A stretch of 64,000 bases of DNA, taken from contig JAHHRJ010000004.1 in the NCBI GenBank assembly GCA_020025885.1, positions 1 through 64,000 on the forward strand, read 5' to 3'. The stretch comes from Butyricicoccus sp. Lineage in GTDB: Bacteria > Bacillota > Clostridia > Oscillospirales > Butyricicoccaceae. Each line of letters opens with the position of its first letter. The first letter of the stretch is position 1. A model generated the notes under the pieces. It made no database searches, had not been told where the DNA came from, and worked only from the letters and a program-made list of their open reading frames with translations. Below are positions 8,858-17,161 of the stretch, in pieces. The translations under genes and the position numbers were made by a program.

Positions 8858-9720
8858 TCTTTCAGATCCTTTACGCTTTCATATAGCTTTACATAGCTGT
8901 CATGTCTGGACTGCGCGATTTCTCCGGCTTGTACAGCAGCAAGTACGGCACAGTCTTTTTCCTTGACATGGGCACATCCTGTAAATCGACATTCACCGAG
9001 ATAAGGTGCAAACTCCCGGAACGTGTATTGCAGTTCCCCTGCCAGCACAAGATCCATCTGTTCTGTGTCAAAGGAAGAAAATCCTGGTGTATCTGCAATG
9101 TATCCGCCGCCCTCGTAGGGAACCAGTTCTACATGGCGTGTTGTATGCTTACCACGACCAATGCGGTCAGAAATCAGTCCAGTCTCCGCACCAAAGTCCG
9201 GAACCAACTGATTGAGCAAGCTCGATTTTCCCACACCTGAATTGCCCGCAAATGCCGCCGCTTTTCCATGCAGGAATCCGCGCACTGCATCTATGCCCTC
9301 ACCTGTCACGGTACTTACCCGAAACACCTGAATCTCTGCGTTCTGATAGACTTCATATAAGGTATCATTTTCATGGAGATCGGTCTTATTAAGGATGACA
9401 CAAGGCTCAATATTCTTATTCTCCGCAATCGCAATGACCTTATCAATAAGGAATGGGTCTGTTTTGGGCTGTGCCTCTGTTGCCACAACAACGATTAGAT
9501 CCAAATTTGCAACTGCTGGGCGAATAAGGCTATTGGTGCGCTCAAAAATCTCAAGCAAATATCCTGTACCATCTGGCTGTTTTTCCAGCTCTACCAAATC
9601 ACCTACGATTGGCTTACCTATGGTTTTTCGGAATTTTCCGCGTGCCTTGCAGTTAATGATACCATCAGCGGTATCTACATAGTAGAAACCGCCAATGCCT
9701 TTCAAAATACGTCCTCTCAT
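8827..9720 (-). CDS. rsgA: Ribosome small subunit-dependent GTPase RsgA
   Basis: A 297-residue circularly permuted GTPase that assists late maturation of the 30S subunit. After an N-terminal OB-fold (residues 1-65) the G motifs come in permuted order: LNKTD (G4), then GNSGVGKSSLLN (G1), then DTPGFSSFD (G3). The C-terminal zinc knuckle shows C-R-FTGCAHVKEKDCAV. The ATG at 9720 is used since MRGRILKG is the typical N-terminus and GGAG lies 10 nt upstream; a longer reading to 9783 would overlap prkC widely. The prkC stop codon ends 4 bp upstream. Confidence 0.94.
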   Translation of the reverse strand: MRGRILKGIGGFYYVDTADGIINCKARGKFRKTIGKPIVGDLVELEKQPDGTGYLLEIFERTNSLIRPAVANLDLIVVVATEAQPKTDPFLIDKVIAIAENKNIEPCVILNKTDLHENDTLYEVYQNAEIQVFRVSTVTGEGIDAVRGFLHGKAAAFAGNSGVGKSSLLNQLVPDFGAETGLISDRIGRGKHTTRHVELVPYEGGGYIADTPGFSSFDTEQMDLVLAGELQYTFREFAPYLGECRFTGCAHVKEKDCAVLAAVQAGEIAQSRHDSYVKLYESVKDLKEWKLGKEAKR

Positions 9721-9724
9721 ATGA

Positions 9725-11872
9725 TCACGACTCCGGGAAGGTGACACTTTTTCTTTCATGCACACCATTGATATAGACATCAACCGTCTGTGTGGTACCA
9801 GCAGGACCGGAAATAGAAATATTTACTGGGTTTTCACTTTCCGGATCGTATTCTCTGCCTGCCGAAACGACGGTACCATTCATTTCCACCAACACGACTG
9901 ACTTATTACCTGATGGGATCTCCACAGATACAGTTGCAGTTGTCTCCTTGTTGGAAGACTGATTGGATTCATTGTCCGGTGTTGTTGGATGTTCGCTCTG
10001 CTCAGGGTCACCTGAATGCGGCGGCTCTGGTTCTGGCAGTTCTGGTTCTGGCTCTGGCTTCTGCTCAGGACCATTTGAAACATACAACAGAACCTCTGTT
10101 CCAACCTTAACCAACACCCCCTCACCAATGGACTGCTTAAAGACCTGACCTTCTGGGTAATCGTTGTTGTATTCACGGGTCGAGCTGACTGTCAGGAGAC
10201 TGTCCGTCAATACTGCCTTGGCATCGTCATAGCTCTTGCCAACAAGTGACGGTACAGAAACTTCCATATTTTCTGGTCCATCACTAACAATCAAAATAAT
10301 GTGGTCGCCTTCATGAAACTGCGCGTCAAGTGCTGGATCTGTGCGGATTACCTTGTCCTTTTCCACATCCATGCTTGCTTCACGCTGCACTTCAACCATA
10401 AGACCCAAATCCTTCAGTTCGCTTTCTACATACTGATAATTTGCGCCAATGAACATTTGATTGATCGTGATGACTTCATCTTCCGGCTCATTTTCTGGCG
10501 GTGCACAGACAACAACTGTAATCAGTCCGCCCTTTTCCGTCCGTGTGCCCGCTTTCGGGGATTGCTCCAGAATTTCGCCCTCTTGTGCAGTCAGGCTCTG
10601 ACGGCGTTCGCCTTCGACGATTCGGAATTGACCAGTATACTTATTGAGAGCTTCTGTGTATTGCATGCCTACGATCTTTGGCACTTCTAGCTTTTTACCG
10701 CTACCAAATAGACTGCCAGCACGCATCATCATCACAGAAACGCCAAGTGCAATCAGCACAAAGATGGCAACTGCAATACCTGCCATTGCTGCTGGTGAAT
10801 CGGTCAGAGAGCGCTTTTTCTTTTTTCGTGGCTTCTGTGAAGACTTTTGCGGACGCTGCACTTCTTCTTCATACTCTTCATAGTCTTCATACGCATCGTC
10901 ATCGTCATACGATTCATATTCTGGTGCACTGCTGTTCGTCACGCGCGGCATTGCAATGGTTTTATCACCTACTGCATTGCTCTGCGACGGCAATGGCGGT
11001 GGGGATGGTGTCTCCAGTTTTCCCTTTCCAAAACGAGCAGTTGGGTCATTTTTCAGTTTTTCCAGATCGTTATAAATCTCTGTTGCAGAGCCATAACGTT
11101 CTTCCAGTCTTGGGCACATTGCATGCATGATGATATCATCCATCCCGCGCGGCGTATCCAAAACGACCTCACTTGGCAGGGGTGCTTGTGCATTGATATG
11201 CTTCATGACAATAGCAAGCGGTGTATCTCCATCGAATGGCACCTTGCCTGTCAACATCTCATACATCACAACGCCCAAGGAATACAAGTCCGCGCGGTGA
11301 TCGATGCGCGAGCTTTGCGCCTGCTCTGGGGAAATATAGTGTACAGAGCCAATGGCCTCCTGAATGACGCGCGTTTCCTGATTCTGCTCAAAACGTGCAA
11401 TGCCAAAATCTGTGACCTTTACCGTTCCATCGCGCAGCAAAATGATATTGTGCGGCTTGATATCCTGATGAATTACTCCATGGCTATGCACATATGCGAG
11501 TGCTTTGGAAATCTGTTGTGCAAAAAACAATGTTTCCTGCCAAGACAATCGTCCCTTTCGGAGCAGATAATCTTTAAGTGTTATGCCCTCGATCAGCTCC
11601 ATTACAATATATTGCATGTGGCTGCTCGGTGGGGAAACATCAAAAACTTGTACAATATTGCTATGCGAAAGCTGTGCTGCTGCCTGTGACTCATTGCGGA
11701 AGCGTCTGCGGAATTCTTCATCATTGGTGAATTCATCCTTCATGATTTTGATAGCAACAAAGCGATTTAAAATGGTATCTCTCGCGCGATACACCACAGC
11801 CATGCCGCCAACGCCTAAGATCTCCACAAGCTCATATCGACCATCGAGCAGCTTTCCTATGTATCTATCCAT
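9725..11872 (-). CDS. prkC: PASTA-domain serine/threonine protein kinase PrkC/Stk
   Basis: A 715-residue membrane kinase that phosphorylates Ser/Thr targets and senses cell-wall muropeptides. The kinase domain (about 10-270) has the GVGGMAVVYRA loop, the AIKI lysine, HQDIKPHNI and DFGIA. An acidic and basic linker leads to one membrane segment (about 360-387). Three extracellular PASTA repeats follow (about 396-597). A Pro/Glu-rich spacer then leads to a C-terminal beta-rich segment of about 70 residues that is not PASTA. The catalytic loop has HQD where most kinases have HRD, which makes it a non-RD type. It overlaps prpC by 8 nt, pairing kinase with phosphatase. Confidence 0.95.
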   Translation of the reverse strand: MDRYIGKLLDGRYELVEILGVGGMAVVYRARDTILNRFVAIKIMKDEFTNDEEFRRRFRNESQAAAQLSHSNIVQVFDVSPPSSHMQYIVMELIEGITLKDYLLRKGRLSWQETLFFAQQISKALAYVHSHGVIHQDIKPHNIILLRDGTVKVTDFGIARFEQNQETRVIQEAIGSVHYISPEQAQSSRIDHRADLYSLGVVMYEMLTGKVPFDGDTPLAIVMKHINAQAPLPSEVVLDTPRGMDDIIMHAMCPRLEERYGSATEIYNDLEKLKNDPTARFGKGKLETPSPPPLPSQSNAVGDKTIAMPRVTNSSAPEYESYDDDDAYEDYEEYEEEVQRPQKSSQKPRKKKKRSLTDSPAAMAGIAVAIFVLIALGVSVMMMRAGSLFGSGKKLEVPKIVGMQYTEALNKYTGQFRIVEGERRQSLTAQEGEILEQSPKAGTRTEKGGLITVVVCAPPENEPEDEVITINQMFIGANYQYVESELKDLGLMVEVQREASMDVEKDKVIRTDPALDAQFHEGDHIILIVSDGPENMEVSVPSLVGKSYDDAKAVLTDSLLTVSSTREYNNDYPEGQVFKQSIGEGVLVKVGTEVLLYVSNGPEQKPEPEPELPEPEPPHSGDPEQSEHPTTPDNESNQSSNKETTATVSVEIPSGNKSVVLVEMNGTVVSAGREYDPESENPVNISISGPAGTTQTVDVYINGVHERKSVTFPES

Positions 11873-12629
11873 TCTCAGCTTCTCCTTGCTTCATAATGCC
11901 TGCACCTGTAAATAAGACGGCTGTGATATTATCGGTTCCACCATTGACACAAGCTGCCGCAATCAAATGATCCACAGCTTCCTCCAGCGAACTGGATGCA
12001 TTGACCAAAGAAACGATCTCATGGTCTTCCAGCATTCCTGTGAGTCCATCTGTGCAGAGCAGCAGCAAATCGGTTGGGGCAAGTTCTCCCTCAAAAATAT
12101 CTGCCTCAACACATTCATCCACACCAACCGCACGTGTGATCAAATTGCGATTGGGATGGTTTCTTGCTTCTTCTGCTGTCAATCTTCCTCTGCGGAACAG
12201 TTCCTGTACATAAGAGTGATCGAGTGTGAGCTGTGTGATCTCATCACCTCGAATGCGATATGCACGGCTGTCTCCAATATTGAGCAAAATGGTGTGGCTC
12301 TTGTGTATCACAGCCGCAACCATTGTGGTTCCCATGCCTTCAAGCTCAGGGTTGCTGACAGACTCCTTAAACACTGCATCATTTGCATGTGCAACTGCGA
12401 CCCGAAGCGCACGAATGGAGGGACTTGGCGTCGTTTCAAACAACTCCTCCACACGGTCAGAGAATGTATGTGCTGCAATGGTTGAGGCAATATTGCCCGC
12501 TGCCGCACCGCCCATGCCATCACAGACAACGAGGAGTGCAGAATCTTGCTCGTTCTTCATTACTGTCAAAAAGGTATCTTGATTTGTTTTTCTTACCATA
12601 CCCTGATGGGTTTTTCCTGCCACCATCAT
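11865..12629 (-). CDS. prpC: PP2C-family serine/threonine phosphatase PrpC/Stp
   Basis: A 254-residue metal-dependent PP2C phosphatase, the antagonist of PrkC. It shows RKTNQDTFL, CDGMGGAAAGNIAS with the metal-binding Asp and Gly, NIGDSRAYRI, LLLLCTDGLTGML and GGTDNITAVL, the usual eleven-motif order. The start ATG at 12629 overlaps the rlmN stop codon as ATGA, and the stop lies inside the start of prkC. The tight overlaps suggest translational coupling so that phosphatase and kinase are made together. Confidence 0.95.
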   Translation of the reverse strand: MMVAGKTHQGMVRKTNQDTFLTVMKNEQDSALLVVCDGMGGAAAGNIASTIAAHTFSDRVEELFETTPSPSIRALRVAVAHANDAVFKESVSNPELEGMGTTMVAAVIHKSHTILLNIGDSRAYRIRGDEITQLTLDHSYVQELFRRGRLTAEEARNHPNRNLITRAVGVDECVEADIFEGELAPTDLLLLCTDGLTGMLEDHEIVSLVNASSSLEEAVDHLIAAACVNGGTDNITAVLFTGAGIMKQGEAENG

Positions 12630-13681
12630 ACTGTTTCACCTTCTTCAAGGGTTCTGCGGCGAAGCTGTCCACATGCTGCATCAATGTCGGGCCCCAACCG
12701 TCTGCGAACGGTTGCAGTAATGCCATGCCGTTCGAGCGCCTGCTGGAATTTGCGCACAGCCTGTGGGCTGCTGGGCTGCAAAGGACTTTCCTTCACCGGA
12801 TTTAACGGGATCAAGTTGACATGTGCAGGTCTGCCGCACAGTAGTGCCGCCAGCTTTTCTGCCTGCCAAATGCGATCTGTCTTTTCTTTTGCCATCATGT
12901 ATTCATAGGAAATACGGCGTCCTGTTGTATCAAAGTAATAGTTGCATGCTTCCATCAGACGCGCAACAGGATAGCGCTTGTCCACTGGCATAATGCTCAC
13001 GCGGCTTTCATCATCGGGCGCATGCAGTGAAATCGACAATGTAATTTGCAGCTTTTCCTTTGCCAGACGCTCGATTCGGTCAGCAAGTCCACTGGTTGAA
13101 AGCGAAATATGTCGCTGTCCGATTTGAATGCCCTCTGGACAGGAAACCAAATGCAAAAAACGAAGCACATTGTTGTAGTTATCTAGGGGTTCTCCGGTTC
13201 CCATGAGCACAATATTACTGACTGGTTCGCCAGAATCCTTTTGAATAAAAAGCACTTCATCCAAAATTTCGCCTGCGCTCAAATGCCGTTTGAGTCCAAA
13301 TAAACCAGAAGCACAGAACTTACAGCCCATGCGACAACCAACCTGTGTTGAAACACATACGGTGTTGCCGTGCTCATATTTCATGAGTACGCTTTCCACA
13401 CAGTCGCCGCCGCGCATCTGCCATAAATATTTGCGTGTCCCATCCACCTGAGACACCTGCTTGCGCACACAGACAGGAACTGTAAGCTCAAAGCGTTCTG
13501 CCAGACGGCTACGCAGATCTTTGGAGAGGTTCGTCATCTCATCAAATGAGCTGACTGGTTCATGCAGCCATTTAAAAATCTGCCCTGCACGAAACGGCTT
13601 TTCACCCATCTCTTTCAACTCTGCTTTAAGCTCCTCAATCGTCAAATTCTTTATTTCTTTTTTGAGCACGCTCTCGCTCAT
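12626..13681 (-). CDS. rlmN: 23S rRNA (adenine(2503)-C2)-methyltransferase RlmN
   Basis: A 351-residue radical SAM enzyme that methylates A2503 of 23S rRNA and A37 of some tRNAs. The N-terminus carries the helical accessory domain (FRAGQIFKWLH). The CRMGCKFC cluster motif binds the 4Fe-4S centre, followed by GEPLDNYNNV and SLHAPDDESR. The resolving cysteine appears near the C-terminus in the DAACGQLR segment. It overlaps rsmB and prpC by four nucleotides each. The nearby rsmB also modifies rRNA. Confidence 0.95.
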   Translation of the reverse strand: MSESVLKKEIKNLTIEELKAELKEMGEKPFRAGQIFKWLHEPVSSFDEMTNLSKDLRSRLAERFELTVPVCVRKQVSQVDGTRKYLWQMRGGDCVESVLMKYEHGNTVCVSTQVGCRMGCKFCASGLFGLKRHLSAGEILDEVLFIQKDSGEPVSNIVLMGTGEPLDNYNNVLRFLHLVSCPEGIQIGQRHISLSTSGLADRIERLAKEKLQITLSISLHAPDDESRVSIMPVDKRYPVARLMEACNYYFDTTGRRISYEYMMAKEKTDRIWQAEKLAALLCGRPAHVNLIPLNPVKESPLQPSSPQAVRKFQQALERHGITATVRRRLGPDIDAACGQLRRRTLEEGETV

Positions 13682-15027
13682 AGTTTTCTCCTCAATTTTG
13701 CAATGAAAAATCCATCTGTCCCATGAACGGAAGGCAGTAAGGTAATCATACCTGTTTCTGCCGTACCAAATACTGAATGTGTCACAGGAACTGCTTCAAA
13801 TTCCGGATGTGTCTGCAAAAAGGCATGCACGATCGCTTCATTTTCGCGTTCCAAAATCGTACAAGTAGAATATACCAATGTTCCGCCCGGCTTTACATAC
13901 TGCGCACAATTTTTCAAAATCTGTGCTTGGATCTCAGGCAGTGCCTCCGTCTCTTGCTCGTCTTTGTAACGAATTTCCGGTTTTTTCCGAATGATGCCCA
14001 TACCAGAACAGGGCACATCACAGAGCACGAAATCCGCCTGTTCCATCCAGCCTTCGCGCAGTTCTGCCGCATCTTGCAGCATCGGCTGTACGATCGACAG
14101 TCCCAGACGCTTGGCACCCTCCGCGATCTTTTCCAGCTTATGCGAGTAGATATCGCAAGCATATAACTTGCCCTTGTTGTCCATGCGCTCAGCTATGTAA
14201 AAGGTCTTGCCACCCGGTGCTGCACAGCAATCTAGTACAAAAGCATCTGGCTTCGGATCAAGCACTTCTACACAGACCGCGCTCGCGGTATCCTGAATGG
14301 TGACTGCGCCTTCCCCAAACAATGTACCACCTGCAATATCTCCGTTTTCTGCCCAAAGCATTGCTTCTGCCTTCGGGTGTAAATGCACAGGAAAACCTTG
14401 CTCTGTCAGTTTCTCGCACGCTGCCTCTCGTGTCATCTTCGCACGGTTGACACGAATGGAAACCGAAGCTGTTTCATTGTTTGCCGCAAGGATCGCTGCT
14501 GTCTCCTTTTGCCCATATTGACTGGACAGCAATCGTACCAGCCATTCTGGGTGACTATATCGTAAGCTATAAAAGCTCTCCTTGTCTGGGCAATCCAGTC
14601 TTGGTAGTTTATCTTGCTCTGCCGCCTGTGCAATCGCACGCAAAATGCCATTTGCAAATCCAACGGTGCGGTCGTTGCTGTGTCCATAGCTGCGAATCAG
14701 CCCCACCGTTTCACTCACCGCCGCATGTGCTGGAATACGGTCGCTCAAAACCAGCTGATAGATGCCCAGCCGGAGGCAAATCTTTACGCGCGGCTGGATC
14801 TTATTGAGACGTACACTGGAAAAATGGCGCAAATACCAGTCACAAAGCATCTGATTCTGTACCACGCCATAGGCAAGCCGAGTTGCCAAGGCGCGATCTT
14901 TTAAGTTTAACTTTGCGCGTTCCAGATAGTAATGGAGTGCACCATCCGACCATGCCCCTTCTTCCTCCATGGAAAATAAGGTAAACGCTGCAACTTCTCT
15001 TGCCGTTGTTGGTCTTTTTTTAATCAT
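13678..15027 (-). CDS. rsmB: 16S rRNA (cytosine(967)-C5)-methyltransferase RsmB
   Basis: A 449-residue RsmB. The N-terminal NusB-like RNA-binding domain (1-140) includes ATRLAYGVVQNQ and FANGILRAI. The C-terminal methyltransferase has the SAM-binding VLDCCAAPGGKT, the PCSGMG motif with one catalytic cysteine and the STCTILERENE block with the other. The ATG at 15027 overlaps the end of the upstream peptidase by 8 nt; a TTG at 15042 is a possible but less likely start. It sits between the zinc peptidase and rlmN in the long operon. Confidence 0.94.
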   Translation of the reverse strand: MIKKRPTTAREVAAFTLFSMEEEGAWSDGALHYYLERAKLNLKDRALATRLAYGVVQNQMLCDWYLRHFSSVRLNKIQPRVKICLRLGIYQLVLSDRIPAHAAVSETVGLIRSYGHSNDRTVGFANGILRAIAQAAEQDKLPRLDCPDKESFYSLRYSHPEWLVRLLSSQYGQKETAAILAANNETASVSIRVNRAKMTREAACEKLTEQGFPVHLHPKAEAMLWAENGDIAGGTLFGEGAVTIQDTASAVCVEVLDPKPDAFVLDCCAAPGGKTFYIAERMDNKGKLYACDIYSHKLEKIAEGAKRLGLSIVQPMLQDAAELREGWMEQADFVLCDVPCSGMGIIRKKPEIRYKDEQETEALPEIQAQILKNCAQYVKPGGTLVYSTCTILERENEAIVHAFLQTHPEFEAVPVTHSVFGTAETGMITLLPSVHGTDGFFIAKLRRKL

Positions 15028-15721
15028 CTCGTCTACCCCCAAATAGAACGATCAGACGCAATAGCTGTGCCAAAGAGACCGCAAGCGCGGCAACATAGGT
15101 CAGTGCTGCTGCGGTCAGTGTCTTTCGTGCCATCGGGTATTCATCATCATATAACAGTCCACCCTGCTGGATGGAAGCAAGTGCACGTTTGGAAGCGTCA
15201 ATCTCTACTGGCAGCGTAATGAGCTGAAAGAGCGTAGACAGCCCAAAGAGTGCAATACCAATGAGTGCCAAGTTTTGGAAATTAAAAATCAGTCCCAAAA
15301 TCAGAAGCGGCATAGAGAGTGCTGAGCCAAGATTGGTCAGCGGAATAATTGCTGAACGAATCTGAATGGGTACATATCCCTTTGCATACTGTACTGCATG
15401 CCCTGCCTCGTGGCAGGCAACGCCAATGGATGCAACCGAAGTTGAGTTATAGACGCTACTAGATAATCGAATCACATTTCCGCGCGGGTCATAGTGATCT
15501 GTCAGACGCCCAGAGGTTTCTTCAATGCGCACACCTGAAACGCCATTCTGCCGCAAAACCATGCTTGCCGCCTGTGCCCCTGTGATTCTGCGCCGAGAAT
15601 ACACCGATTCATATTTATGAAAGGTTGCATTTACATTATGCTGCGCCCACATTGCCAATACAACACATGGCAGAACCAAAACAAGATATGTCCAGTCAAA
15701 TCCATAATAGTATCCAAACAT
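15020..15721 (-). CDS. Zinc metallopeptidase, YugP type
   Basis: A 233-residue membrane protein of the neutral zinc metallopeptidase family found in Bacillota (YugP-like). It has an N-terminal membrane segment, the zinc motif HEAGH (within ACHEAGHAVQYA, about residue 105), a short hydrophobic pair around residues 125-160 and a C-terminal membrane segment. The second-zinc-ligand region E-DASKRAL is present. GGAGG lies 7 nt before the ATG at 15721. It is commonly found next to fmt and rsmB in clostridia. Its substrate is not known. Confidence 0.85.
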   Translation of the reverse strand: MFGYYYGFDWTYLVLVLPCVVLAMWAQHNVNATFHKYESVYSRRRITGAQAASMVLRQNGVSGVRIEETSGRLTDHYDPRGNVIRLSSSVYNSTSVASIGVACHEAGHAVQYAKGYVPIQIRSAIIPLTNLGSALSMPLLILGLIFNFQNLALIGIALFGLSTLFQLITLPVEIDASKRALASIQQGGLLYDDEYPMARKTLTAAALTYVAALAVSLAQLLRLIVLFGGRRDD

Positions 15722-15748
15722 CTGAAAACCTCCTATTGCGTCTGACCA

Positions 15749-16678
15749 TCAGTCTCCGAGCTGTGTTCCAAGTGCGATCTGATGTCCACGCAGATAATCC
15801 TTTGCTGCCATGCGCTTACCACCAACCATTTGTAACTCCACCACACGGAGTGCACCTGTGCCGCATGCCACCAGCAAGCCGTTTTTGGTGTCTGCCTCCA
15901 GCACCGTTCCTGGCTCACCCTGTGCCTGTTCTGGAATTGCAGCATATACCTTCATATGGGCACCGTCCAATGTTGTGAGCGCGATGGGCCATGGGTTCAG
16001 ACCACGAATCAAGCAGTCGATCTCATGTGCAGACTTTGTCCAGTCAATGACTGCCATTTCCTTATCCAGCATAGATGCATGGGTGACTTGTGCTTCATCC
16101 TGCGGTGTGCTGACCAAAGTGCCCTGCTCCATTTGTACCAATGTATCTGCAAGTACATGTGCGCCCAGATGGGAAAGACGATCAAACAATTCACCTGCTG
16201 TTTCTCGCTCACCGATTTTGGTACGCTCCATCAAATAAATATCGCCTGTATCCAAGCCCTCTGCCATTTTCATGGTTGCAACGCCTGCAAATTCATCGCC
16301 CGCAATCACCGACCACTGAATCGGTGCTGCACCGCGCCAGCGCGGCAAAAGCGAGCCATGGATATTCATACAGCCATACTTTGGAAACTCCAAAATATAC
16401 TTTGGCAAAATCTTTCCATACGCAACTACCAAGATCAAATCGGGCTGCGTCTCGTTCAGTAAATCAAGCAGTGCCTCATTTTTAAGGGATGCTGGCTGAT
16501 GCACCGGAATACCATGCTGCTGCGCCAGTGTCTTCACAGGCGGCGGGGTCAAGATCTGCTTGCGTCCCTGCGGCTTATCTGGCTGTGTGACAACGCCAAC
16601 CACCTCATGCTTGCTGTCGATCAGCAGTTGCAGAGATGGCACAGCAAAATCTGGGGTTCCCATAAATAAGATCTTCAT
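15749..16678 (-). CDS. fmt: Methionyl-tRNA formyltransferase
   Basis: A 309-residue formyltransferase that formylates Met-tRNAi using 10-formyl-tetrahydrofolate. It begins MKILFMGTPDFAVPSL, has the SLLPRWRGAAPIQW catalytic loop with the Asn-His-Asp set (NIHGS nearby), and a C-terminal tRNA-binding domain after residue 205. Its start overlaps the def stop codon (ATGA). def and fmt are a classic pair that add and remove the formyl group; folD further along the window supplies the folate donor. Confidence 0.95.
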   Translation of the reverse strand: MKILFMGTPDFAVPSLQLLIDSKHEVVGVVTQPDKPQGRKQILTPPPVKTLAQQHGIPVHQPASLKNEALLDLLNETQPDLILVVAYGKILPKYILEFPKYGCMNIHGSLLPRWRGAAPIQWSVIAGDEFAGVATMKMAEGLDTGDIYLMERTKIGERETAGELFDRLSHLGAHVLADTLVQMEQGTLVSTPQDEAQVTHASMLDKEMAVIDWTKSAHEIDCLIRGLNPWPIALTTLDGAHMKVYAAIPEQAQGEPGTVLEADTKNGLLVACGTGALRVVELQMVGGKRMAAKDYLRGHQIALGTQLGD

Positions 16679-17148
16679 TCCTGCTCCACCTCAACATACT
16701 CAGTCACCTTTTCTGTGAACAGATGACCGTCCAAATGCTCAGTTTCATGGCAGAAGCACTGTGCTACTATGCCCTCGCCCTCACGTTCAAACCAATTTCC
16801 GTGCCGATCCTGCGCACGGATCTTTGCCCAAGTTGGGCGCATCACATAGCCATATTTCCCCGGAACAGACAGACAGCCCTCTACGGTCTCCTCCAAAGTA
16901 TTATGCTCAATCACCTGTGGATTTATCAGCTCAACAACTTCTTCCGGATCTTTGTTGATGTCCAGCAGCACGACCACGCGGCGCAGTACACCAATCTGCG
17001 GTGCTGCCAATCCAACACCGCCGGACTCCAGCAGAGTCTGGGTCATATCATCCAAAAGCGTTGCCAAATGTTCATTAAAATCGGTTACTAGACGGCACTT
17101 TTTCGTTAATGTCTCGTCCCCAATGGTCAAAATCGTTCTCTGTGCCAT
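16675..17148 (-). CDS. def: Peptide deformylase
   Basis: A 157-residue peptide deformylase that removes the formyl group from nascent proteins. The three motifs are present in order: GVGLAAPQIG, EGCLSVPG with the metal cysteine, and CHETEHLDG with the two metal histidines and the catalytic glutamate. A second cysteine just before the metal site (QCFCHE) is not catalytic in the family. The short length and EGCLSVPG fit the type 1/3 clostridial enzymes. It overlaps fmt by 4 nt and follows priA by 13 bp. Confidence 0.95.
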   Translation of the reverse strand: MAQRTILTIGDETLTKKCRLVTDFNEHLATLLDDMTQTLLESGGVGLAAPQIGVLRRVVVLLDINKDPEEVVELINPQVIEHNTLEETVEGCLSVPGKYGYVMRPTWAKIRAQDRHGNWFEREGEGIVAQCFCHETEHLDGHLFTEKVTEYVEVEQE

Positions 17149-17161
17149 TTTTTCACATCTC

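Noticed and set aside
10847..11689. 280-residue plus-strand ORF opposite prkC
   Set aside because: Antisense shadow of the kinase domain; no start signal, no domain.
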